Source: Opitutia bacterium UBA4654 (GTDB taxonomy: Bacteria; Verrucomicrobiota; Verrucomicrobiia; Opitutales; Intestinicryptomonadaceae). Taken from it: a stretch of DNA of 17,194 bases. This document shows positions 6,068-12,097 of the stretch, piece by piece. Location: contig DHMA01000087.1 of NCBI GenBank assembly GCA_002405555.1, positions 1 to 17,194 on the forward strand, in the 5' to 3' direction. How positions within the stretch are numbered: the first letter of the stretch is position 1; the number at the start of each line of letters is the position of its first letter. Made by a program: the position numbers and the translations under genes. Below the pieces are notes generated by a model. That model worked only from the letters and a program-made list of their open reading frames with translations, was not told the DNA's origin and did not search any database.

Positions 6068-6111
6068 TGCCGTTATACTCTATCGAATCGGAAGTGTTTG
6101 TCGAGAAGTTT

Positions 6112-7080
6112 TTATTGCGCCGACTCCACGAATTCCGAGATTTCCGCCAGCGCCCGCGCGTACGCTTTGTCCATTCCCTTTTGGGTGATGAACAGGTGCG
6201 TTGCGCCTTCCACGCAGACGTAGCGCACGCTGCGTTTTGCGGCGTCGAGGGAGCGGGCGAATTCTTCGGCTTCGTCGCGCAGAATGTCGCATTGCGACGA
6301 AATTATAAGGGCGTCGGGGAACTGCGATTTGTCGGCGAAAATCGGCGACGCTTCGGGCGTTGCGCGTTCTTCCTCCGACGGTATGTACGCGGCGGTGAAT
6401 TTGTCCATGAGGTCGCCGTTGAGGCAGAAGCCCTTTGCGAAGAGCGAGCGCGACGGCCGCCTTTTTGCGGTGAGGTCGAGCGCGGGGTAAATCAGGATTG
6501 CGCCGCGCACGGCTTTCGGTCGCGCAAGGGCGGCGACCGCCGCGAGGTGTCCGCCCGCGCTGTCGCCCGCGGTGAAGATTCTGCGCGGGTTGCCGCCGAA
6601 TTTTTCGGCGTTTGCAAGCGTCCAGTCGAGCGTTTCTATCGCGTCGGAGTTCGCGGCGGGGAACGGGTGTTCGGGCGCGAGGCGGTAGTCGGGCGAGACC
6701 ACAATGGCGTTGTTTTTCTCCGCTATGTCTTGGCAGATTCTCGCGCAGCTTTCGACCGAATTTATGCACCAGCCGCCGCCGTGATAGTAGACAACTACCG
6801 GCATGTCGCCCTCGGGATTTTTCGGCAGGTAGACGCGGATTTTCGAATCCGTGCCGCCGAATTTTTTGCGGATTTCGAGCATATACAAATCGTCGCGCAC
6901 GTCGGTGGGCGTTTTTCTGCCCTCGCGCACGGCGTCGAGTTTTGCCGAATTTCCCGCGACGGCTTCGTCGAGCGCGTCCAACTGCGCCTGCGCGAAGTCG
7001 GGCGGGAGCGATTCAATAAAACGCCGCGCCTCTTGCGAGGCCGCGGCTTTCGTAGTCGGAATTTCGAAACTGTTTTTCAT
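6112..7080 (-). CDS. Alpha/beta hydrolase, hormone-sensitive-lipase (Aes-like) family esterase
   Basis: This 322-residue serine esterase is of the HSL family, which cleaves short acyl esters. It has the oxyanion motif HGGGW (100-104), the nucleophile elbow GDSAGG (172-177, Ser174), DYRLAPEHPFPA (131-142, a family hallmark), the acid Asp265 in SSQCDILRDE, and the base His295 in GATHLF. The N-terminal ~85 residues form the usual cap region. No signal peptide is evident, so it is probably cytosolic. It begins three bases after the stop of the DUF3034-type gene, without a Shine-Dalgarno sequence, so translation is likely coupled. The substrate cannot be read from the sequence. Confidence 0.92.
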   Translation of the reverse strand: MKNSFEIPTTKAAASQEARRFIESLPPDFAQAQLDALDEAVAGNSAKLDAVREGRKTPTDVRDDLYMLEIRKKFGGTDSKIRVYLPKNPEGDMPVVVYYHGGGWCINSVESCARICQDIAEKNNAIVVSPDYRLAPEHPFPAANSDAIETLDWTLANAEKFGGNPRRIFTAGDSAGGHLAAVAALARPKAVRGAILIYPALDLTAKRRPSRSLFAKGFCLNGDLMDKFTAAYIPSEEERATPEASPIFADKSQFPDALIISSQCDILRDEAEEFARSLDAAKRSVRYVCVEGATHLFITQKGMDKAYARALAEISEFVESAQ

Positions 7081-7083
7081 GGT

Positions 7084-8070
7084 TTAGAATTCGTACTTTA
7101 TCGACGCCGCCCAAGCGGTGTTTTCGCGCGTGTTCAGAACCGTGCCGAGGTGTCCGTAGCCCGCCGTCAGCGTCAGGTGGGGCGAGACGACCGCCGCGAG
7201 CCCGACCGTCCACCAGTCGTTTTCGTTGCCGATAAGCTCTTTGCCGCCCGCGTACACTTCGTCGAATTGGTTGATTTTCTGGCGGTATTCGAACGCCGCA
7301 AACAGCCAGTCTGTTATGCCGAAGACCACGTTGCCTTCCGCCGAAAATTCGTACTTGCCCGAATAGCCCGTGTAGCCGAGGTTTGCGGCGTCGGTCGCGC
7401 GGCCCGTAATCGAGAAAATCAGCGGGTGTCCGTAGACGACGAATGTTTTGGACGCCGTCGCGGTGAATTCCACATCCCAGTCGCGGTTGTAGCCGATGTT
7501 GCTCAGGAGTCCGCCGAGGTTTTTGTTTATTTCGGAGATTCCGTCGTTGTATTTAAAATGCGCGCCGAGCGTGATTGCGGGCAGGAACTTGGTGTCGAAA
7601 TCGTTTTCGCGGATTACGTTTACGCGGGCGTTGAGCGTGTGAAGCCAAACGTCGTTGCGCTCTATGTTCGCTCCCGCGTAGGCGAGGACGTCGCTTTGCA
7701 GCGAGCCTGTGCCGAACCTGCTCGCGTTGTAGCCGAGTTCGACGCGCGTGAACAGCGTTTCTGTTATGCCGAAGCTTTCCACGTTTTTCTGCCGCGCGTT
7801 GACGTATGTCGCCCCGATTGACGGAAGCCCGATTTCCGTTCCCTCCGCCCCCGGGTTTACGAGGTACGCTATCGGCGTGAGCACGACCCCTCCCACGCCG
7901 TCTATAGTAAGAAGCGGAAGCGGCGCGCCCTTTTCGGGAGCGGCTTTGGGGGCTTCCGCTTTTTCTGCGGGAGCCGCGTTGGCTTCGACTGCGGCTTCCG
8001 AAGACGCCGCGTAGGTTATCGGGGAGAGCGCGAGGAGCGCGTATGCGAGAATTGCTTTTTTGTTTTTCAT
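7084..8070 (-). CDS. DUF3034-type outer-membrane beta-barrel protein
   Basis: This 328-residue exported protein has a signal peptide (MKNKKAILAYALLALSPITYA, cleavage after AYA or close by) and an Ala/Glu/Lys/Pro-rich linker (to about 52). The rest is made of alternating beta-strand segments ending in a C-terminal Phe, as in outer-membrane barrels. Features such as LLTIDGVGGVVLTPIAYLV, TEIGLPSIGATYVNAR and ITETLFTRVELGYNASRFGTG resemble the DUF3034 family, whose function is unknown. TTAGGA lies about ten bases before the ATG, and TATAAT lies at 8095-8090. It heads the run DUF3034-hydrolase-Rrf2. A general porin-like protein is the alternative. Confidence 0.75.
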   Translation of the reverse strand: MKNKKAILAYALLALSPITYAASSEAAVEANAAPAEKAEAPKAAPEKGAPLPLLTIDGVGGVVLTPIAYLVNPGAEGTEIGLPSIGATYVNARQKNVESFGITETLFTRVELGYNASRFGTGSLQSDVLAYAGANIERNDVWLHTLNARVNVIRENDFDTKFLPAITLGAHFKYNDGISEINKNLGGLLSNIGYNRDWDVEFTATASKTFVVYGHPLIFSITGRATDAANLGYTGYSGKYEFSAEGNVVFGITDWLFAAFEYRQKINQFDEVYAGGKELIGNENDWWTVGLAAVVSPHLTLTAGYGHLGTVLNTRENTAWAASIKYEF

Positions 8071-8089
8071 TTTAGTGGTTTCCTAATAT

Positions 8090-8110
8090 ATTATAAAAAC
8101 GGTAGTCTTT
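8090..8110 (-). promoter_or_regulatory. Candidate promoter with AAAGACTACCG motif before the DUF3034-type gene
   Basis: On the minus strand a perfect TATAAT (8095-8090) lies four bases after AAAGACTACCG (8110-8100). The same 11-mer, four bases before AATAAA, occurs in the metY leader. The -35 region (TTAAAC at 17 bases) is poor, which may mean an activator or a non-standard promoter. The leader would be about 12 bases with a short AGGA ribosome site. Confidence 0.45.
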
Positions 8111-8224
8111 AAGTTTAAAATTGAATCTGGGCGTCGGGCGGCGGAAAGGGCGCGTGCGTTTTTTGCGTTTGTCGGGGAAAGCGGAACGGAAAAGGGTTTG
8201 GTTGAATGTTAAGCCCGCTATTCC

Positions 8225-8332
8225 TCAATACACGGCGATTACCGCCGCCCCGCGCATTCGTTTGCGGTTGCGGCTTCGACAGCTGCAACACTGTGCGCCG
8301 AAAAATTCGCCGTTGTTAAAATTTAAAAACAT
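8225..8332 (-). CDS. Possible cysteine-rich leader peptide
   Basis: A 35-codon ORF starts MFLNFNNGEFFGAQCCSCRSR, with Cys at codons 15, 16 and 18 followed by a basic stretch (RSRNRKRMR). AAAGG lies eight bases before the ATG. TTGACA (8370-8365) and CATAAA (8348-8343) make a promoter-like pair just upstream. After the stop, roughly 8215-8130 read on the minus strand is C-rich and G-poor, like a Rho-utilisation region, and then comes the DUF3034-type gene. Clustered Cys codons in a short ORF are the hallmark of cysteine-sensing leader peptides known in other bacteria. No homologue was recognised; coding and role are inference. Confidence 0.38.
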   Translation of the reverse strand: MFLNFNNGEFFGAQCCSCRSRNRKRMRGAAVIAVY

Positions 8333-8342
8333 AATGATGACC

Positions 8343-8370
8343 TTTATGGTAGTGTTGAATTTTTTGTCAA
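8343..8370 (-). promoter_or_regulatory. Candidate promoter upstream of the Cys-rich leader ORF
   Basis: TTGACA (8370-8365) is separated by 16 bases from CATAAA (8348-8343) on the minus strand; ACTACC (8353-8348) overlaps the -10. The same TTGACA ... ACTACC ... ATAAAG order occurs at metY (2442-2485), with a longer TTGACA-to-ACTACC distance. If used, it gives a leader of about 265 bases before the DUF3034-type gene. Confidence 0.45.
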
Positions 8371-8500
8371 GCGTTTTTCGGAAAATTTTTTCGTTTTTTT
8401 CGCCGCAACAATTCGGCGGCGTTTTCGCGGCGGCGCCGCCGCGCGGCTTGCGTGCCTGCGGGCGGGGGATTTATTCGGCTTGCCGCGCCTGTCGGGGCGC
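8371..8500. other. Non-coding stretch with GC palindromes
   Basis: No gene is evident between the candidate leader promoter and the next terminator. It holds CGCCG/CGGCG (8401-8405 and 8414-8418) and an 18-base perfect palindrome of GCGGC type (8426-8443), without a following T-run in either direction. Confidence 0.5.
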
Positions 8501-8531
8501 AAAAAAAAACGCCGCGGGCGCGGCGTTTTTT
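8501..8531 (-). terminator. Terminator of the two-gene exported-protein operon (minus strand)
   Basis: The stem ACGCCGC/GCGGCGT (8509-8515 and 8520-8526) with a GGGC loop is flanked by nine A and six T. On the minus strand it becomes a GC stem followed by nine T, 15 bases after the stop of the preceding gene. Confidence 0.88.
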
Positions 8532-8545
8532 GAAGAAGCGGGGTT

Positions 8546-9331
8546 TTATTTTTGCAGTTTGTTTTGGGCTTCTATTTTCAGGATTTCCTCCGGCGTCAAG
8601 ATGAGGTACATTTTGGATTTCGAAGTTTCTATAACGTAGTCGGACTTCGCCTTGATTCCGTATTCGGTGCGCAGTTTGTCCTCCGCCTCCGCCAGAGCCT
8701 TTTCGCCCGCGCCGAGTTTTGCGGTAATTTCGAGCTGGGCGGCGGGGTCGGTCGTTTCGGCGAGCTTTTTGCGCATGTTGTCGAGGTCGGCGCGTCTTGC
8801 CACAACAAAGCCTATCATGCGTTGCAGTTTCTGGTTTTCGTCGCTCCCAGAAACGGTCTTTTTGACGTACAGCGACTTCCCCCCGCGCGTGAGAATTTTC
8901 ATCGGGTCGAGCGCGTTGCCGTCGGAGTCTTTGAGCGTGGAGAGCTCTTCGTTTGAGAGCGGCACGCAGATGTTCGACTCCAAAAAAATCATGCGGTATT
9001 TGCGGCTTGTCGCAAACCTGTACGCCTTTTGCATTGCCTCGTCGTTCGACGAAAAATTCGTTTCGAGCGTTTTGAGCTTTTCTTCGAGCGACGCCTTTTT
9101 TGCGGCGTCGGCTTCCTTTGCGACGGCGTTTTTGAGAATGTCAATCGCCCGCGAGTCGCTCTGCATGATGTTGAGATTGCGCTGGAAATTCGCGTTCTGT
9201 TCGGGCGTGGAAAGCTCGCAGACGAGCATGTATGTTGTGTCGCCCGCCTTTACGATGTCTCCGATTTTCTCCGCTGCGCCCGCGAACGCCGCGCCGAGCA
9301 TTGCCGCCGAAATTGCGAGTTTTTTCATCAT
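8546..9331 (-). CDS. Exported protein of unknown function with coiled-coil segments
   Basis: I do not recognise this 261-residue protein. It has a signal peptide (MMKKLAISAAMLGAAFAGAAEK, probable cleavage near AGA/AE) and then a mostly helical, charged body. Segments at about 60-90 (ILKNAVAKEADAAKKASLEEKLKTLE) and 180-225 have the heptad look of coiled coils. An internal part (about 110-165: YRMIFLESNICVPLSN ... ILTRGGKSLYVKKTV) looks beta-rich, and the C-terminus (YVIETSKSKMYLILTPEEILKIE) mirrors the N-terminal DTTYMLVCEL. The ATG overlaps the upstream stop as ATGA. GGAGG lies within the end of the upstream gene and supports the start; a second ATG follows at once. It is the second gene of a two-gene operon and probably periplasmic. 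Confidence 0.75.
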   Translation of the reverse strand: MMKKLAISAAMLGAAFAGAAEKIGDIVKAGDTTYMLVCELSTPEQNANFQRNLNIMQSDSRAIDILKNAVAKEADAAKKASLEEKLKTLETNFSSNDEAMQKAYRFATSRKYRMIFLESNICVPLSNEELSTLKDSDGNALDPMKILTRGGKSLYVKKTVSGSDENQKLQRMIGFVVARRADLDNMRKKLAETTDPAAQLEITAKLGAGEKALAEAEDKLRTEYGIKAKSDYVIETSKSKMYLILTPEEILKIEAQNKLQK

Positions 9332-9891
9332 TTCCTTTTATCCTCCAAAATAAATTTTTTGCCGTTGATTTTTTCCCCCGCCTGATTTGCGAAGCATTCC
9401 GAAACTTTTTTGAAAAATTCGCCGAGCTCGTCCACGTCGGCTACGACGAATTCGAGCGTCCGCGCGTGGGTTGTCGCGGGATAGTCCTTGTAGACGAACT
9501 GCTGGGTTGCGGCGTTTTTCGTCTTTTCGTCAAGCAGTTTTTGGACGCCTTTCGGGGGCGTCGCGTACTGTTTGAGATTGTCGGGAAGGTTCTTTTTGAG
9601 CGTCTCCACCCCCGCGTTCGACGGCAGGGCGCGGGAATTGTAGATGCGCACTTGCAGGGGCGAGCGGTCGAATTCAAGGCACACCTCCGTTACGAAAAGA
9701 GGCCCCGCGACGAACTCCTGCTTGGAAACCGACACGAGCTTGTCGGCGCGTCCGTAGAACGCCGTTCCTTCGGGGAACTCGACCGCAAACGCGTTCGGAT
9801 TTTTGATGTCGTCGGAGACTTTCAGCGCGGGCGCGGACTGCGCCGAAAGCGCGACGGCAGCCGCGGCTGCGGCAAATTTAAGAATATTCAT
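9328..9891 (-). CDS. Exported protein of unknown function
   Basis: This 187-residue protein has a clear Ala-rich signal peptide (MNILKFAAAAAAVALSAQSAPA, cleavage probably after QSA or APA) and no known motif that I can name. The mature part is a mixed alpha/beta protein with FPEGTAFYGRADKLVSVSKQEFV and VTEVCLEFDRSPLQVRIYNSR. It ends in a helix with one cysteine (ECFANQ) and a basic tail. Its stop codon overlaps the start of the next gene (ATGA), so the two products are made together and probably act in the same periplasmic process. TATAAT (9908-9903) lies 11 bases before the ATG, which implies a very short leader. Divergent to the ABCG transporter across 59 bases, so a shared role is possible. 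Confidence 0.75.
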   Translation of the reverse strand: MNILKFAAAAAAVALSAQSAPALKVSDDIKNPNAFAVEFPEGTAFYGRADKLVSVSKQEFVAGPLFVTEVCLEFDRSPLQVRIYNSRALPSNAGVETLKKNLPDNLKQYATPPKGVQKLLDEKTKNAATQQFVYKDYPATTHARTLEFVVADVDELGEFFKKVSECFANQAGEKINGKKFILEDKRK

Positions 9892-9950
9892 GGTTGCAAT
9901 TAATTATAAAACCGCAAAAATCTCAACAGAAATTTCGAGAAAACCGACAA
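9892..9950. promoter_or_regulatory. Divergent promoter region, exported-protein pair and ABCG transporter
   Basis: Only 59 bases separate the two start codons. The minus strand carries TATAAT at 9908-9903. The plus strand has TATAAA at 9905-9910, which overlaps it, so opposing polymerases would compete for one site. No clear -35 or operator is visible for either direction. Confidence 0.5.
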
Positions 9951-11645
9951 ATGCTAAGTTGCGAAAATCTGACAGTGCGCGTCCCCAATTCCGACGCCCC
10001 AATTTTGAACTCCGCCACAGTGTCGTTTGCGCCCCGCGCGATGAACGCGGTCATAGGGCCGTCGGGTTGCGGAAAGACGACGCTCGTAAAGGCGATGCTC
10101 AAAATCATTCCGTCCGAGGGCGAGTCCTACTTGGACGGCGCGCGGATTGCGTCGGGCGACGACCTTTCGGGGCGCGTCGGCTTTGCGCCGCAGTTCACAT
10201 GCGTGCACCAAATGCTCACCGTGCGCGAGGCAGTCGAATGCGCGTTCGACTTGGCGGTTGCGGACGCCTCCGACAGGGCGGCGCGGGTGGAGTCCGTCTT
10301 GGAGACCGTCGGACTTGCCGAGCACGCCGACAAGCGGGTAGGCTCGCTTTCGGGCGGACAGCTCAGGCGCATGGGGCTTGCCGTAGAGCTTGCCGACAAC
10401 CCCGACACTGTCGTTTGCGACGAGGTAACCTCCGGTCTCGACCCGCTTTCGGAAAATTCGATTCTCGACCTCCTGAAAAAACTTTCAGACGAACGCGGCA
10501 AAACTTTTATCTGCATAATCCACAACCTCGCAAAGCTCGACTATTTCGACAAAATCACGGTCGTTTACGCGGGGGAGGTCGTGTTTTTCGGAAACCTCGG
10601 CGAGCTTAAAGAATACTTCGGCATAGACTCCGCGCTGTCGCTCTACGACACGCTCGAAGCGTTCGACATTACCCGCTGGCGCGAGAAGTGGCGCAATTCC
10701 GCCCTTGCCGAACGCGCCCGCGCAGAAGCCGCGGAATGGGCGGTGGAATCGAGCGAAACTCCGTCCGACGCGCGTGAGACGCGCCCGACGCTTTTTTCGC
10801 AGCTCAAAACGCTGCTCTCGCGCCGCTACCGCCTGTTTTTCCGCGACTACACATATCTGCTGCTTACGATGGGAATCACGTTCGGATTTCCGCTTGTCGT
10901 CGTGATTTTCTCAATCGGCGGGCTTCCGCAAATCGAGAGCCTTGCGCTCGACCGCAACTTGGGCGCGATAGACGAGCTTCGCCAAAACCTTAAAATGCAG
11001 ATGGACGCCGCGTACGCCTCCACAATCGCCACGGGCCTTGTGCTCTTTCAGGTGGTGCTGCTTTCGCTGATAGGCGCGAACAACTCCGCGCGGGAGATTG
11101 CGGGCGAACGCGCCCTCTACGAAAAGGAGCGGTTTGCGGGTCTGCGCCCGCGCGCGTACGCGCTTTCGAAGATAATTTTCACGGTGTCGCTTGCGCTGTT
11201 TCAGGGCGTGTGGATGTGCATGTTCGTAAAGCTCGTGTGCGGATTCCCCGGGTCGGCACTTGTGCAGTGCGTGGAAATGGCGGCGGCGTGCGTTGCGATG
11301 ACGGCGGTCTGCCTTGCGTTCAGCTCGATTTTTTCGTCGTCCGACAAGGCGAATTTGGTGTCGATATATTTGGTCGGCTTCCAGCTTCCGCTTTCGGGCA
11401 TAGTGCTCGCGCTTCCCGAATCGCTCAAATGGGTGTGCAGGCCGTTCATCTCGGCTTACTGGGGCTGGGCGGGCTACATGTCTTCCATGCGCGAAAGCAG
11501 AATCTACGACGCCTACGTTCTCACCAAGCCCGATTGGGATTTCATTCCGTCGCCGTCTCTTGCGCTCTTGGCGATGGGCGTCCAGACCGCGATTGCGCTT
11601 GCCGTCGTGTTCTGGGGGTGCTCGCGCAGAAATTATAATGCTTGA
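9951..11645 (+). CDS. ABCG-type half ABC transporter (ATPase fused to ABC2 membrane domain)
   Basis: This 564-residue protein is built ATPase first, membrane domain second, as in the ABCG/White family; it would dimerise to export a hydrophobic substrate. The ATPase shows Walker A GPSGCGKT (36-43), Q-loop FAPQF (78-82), signature LSGGQLRR (133-140), Walker B VVCDEVTSGLDP (154-165) and H-loop His191 in IIHN. The membrane domain begins about residue 285 (LKTLLSRRYRLFFRDYTY). It includes the family's cytosolic motif NSAREIAGERALYEKERFAGL and about six helices. The start at 9951 puts LSCENLTVRV at the N-terminus as usual; an in-frame TTG at 9894 would overlap the divergent promoter. The ribosome site is weak (GAGAAA). 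Substrate unknown. Confidence 0.9.
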   Translation: MLSCENLTVRVPNSDAPILNSATVSFAPRAMNAVIGPSGCGKTTLVKAMLKIIPSEGESYLDGARIASGDDLSGRVGFAPQFTCVHQMLTVREAVECAFDLAVADASDRAARVESVLETVGLAEHADKRVGSLSGGQLRRMGLAVELADNPDTVVCDEVTSGLDPLSENSILDLLKKLSDERGKTFICIIHNLAKLDYFDKITVVYAGEVVFFGNLGELKEYFGIDSALSLYDTLEAFDITRWREKWRNSALAERARAEAAEWAVESSETPSDARETRPTLFSQLKTLLSRRYRLFFRDYTYLLLTMGITFGFPLVVVIFSIGGLPQIESLALDRNLGAIDELRQNLKMQMDAAYASTIATGLVLFQVVLLSLIGANNSAREIAGERALYEKERFAGLRPRAYALSKIIFTVSLALFQGVWMCMFVKLVCGFPGSALVQCVEMAAACVAMTAVCLAFSSIFSSSDKANLVSIYLVGFQLPLSGIVLALPESLKWVCRPFISAYWGWAGYMSSMRESRIYDAYVLTKPDWDFIPSPSLALLAMGVQTAIALAVVFWGCSRRNYNA

Positions 11646-11715
11646 AAGCCGCGCGTTTTTTCTGAAAATTACATCATAAACACGGCGGACGCGCCGCCGC
11701 GCAAAAATCACGAAT

Positions 11716-12087
11716 ATGAAAAACAAAACAACGCCGATAATAATCGCAATACTGATACCGCTCGTGTCGGTGGCGGTCGCGCTTGCGCTGGTATATTTCA
11801 AAAAAAGCTCCGCGGGATACGCGGAATTTCCGTACGCGCAGTATTTGGAGTCGCCCAAAAATCTGGCGGGCAACACGTACGCGCTCGCGGCGGAAATGGA
11901 AATGCAGCTTGCGAAAATTCCGTCGCGGGGGCGCGTGGTGTCGGTCTCGGACGGGCGCGGGGCAAAGCTCGCGGTTCTCGTTCCCGACTCGCTCGGCGCG
12001 GATGTCAGGACAAAACAGCGCTACGACATGTCCGTCGAAGTCCTTTCCGACGGCGCGGTCGTGGTGAAATCCATGAAAAAATATTGA
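11716..12087 (+). CDS. Small membrane-anchored protein of unknown function (possible OB-like domain)
   Basis: This 123-residue protein has one N-terminal membrane helix (about 7-28, PIIIAILIPLVSVAVALALVYF) and then an external domain. The domain starts ESPKNLAGNTYALAAEMEMQL and continues GRVVSVSDGRGAKLAVLVPDSL and QRYDMSVEVLSDGAVVVKSMKKY. The spacing of beta-strands would fit a small OB-type barrel, but this is only a guess from pattern. No Shine-Dalgarno sequence precedes the ATG. It stands 70 bases after the ABC transporter and 10 bases before the next gene. It is the first gene of a four-gene run of exported or anchored proteins. Confidence 0.72.
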   Translation: MKNKTTPIIIAILIPLVSVAVALALVYFKKSSAGYAEFPYAQYLESPKNLAGNTYALAAEMEMQLAKIPSRGRVVSVSDGRGAKLAVLVPDSLGADVRTKQRYDMSVEVLSDGAVVVKSMKKY

Positions 12088-12097
12088 GGAGGGCGGC

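Noticed and set aside
5336..6223. Long plus-strand open frame after the cysK terminator
   Set aside because: It lies antisense to the Rrf2 gene and runs through the tandem repeat and two terminators. Its composition is that of an antisense shadow of GC-rich coding DNA.
6052..7821. 589-codon plus-strand open frame
   Set aside because: It is antisense to the Rrf2, esterase and DUF3034-type genes, all of which have clear family motifs. Arg/Val/Phe-rich shadow composition.
8121..8639. 172-codon plus-strand open frame
   Set aside because: It crosses the terminator at 8501-8531, enters the end of the exported-protein gene antisense and has low-complexity Arg/Phe composition.
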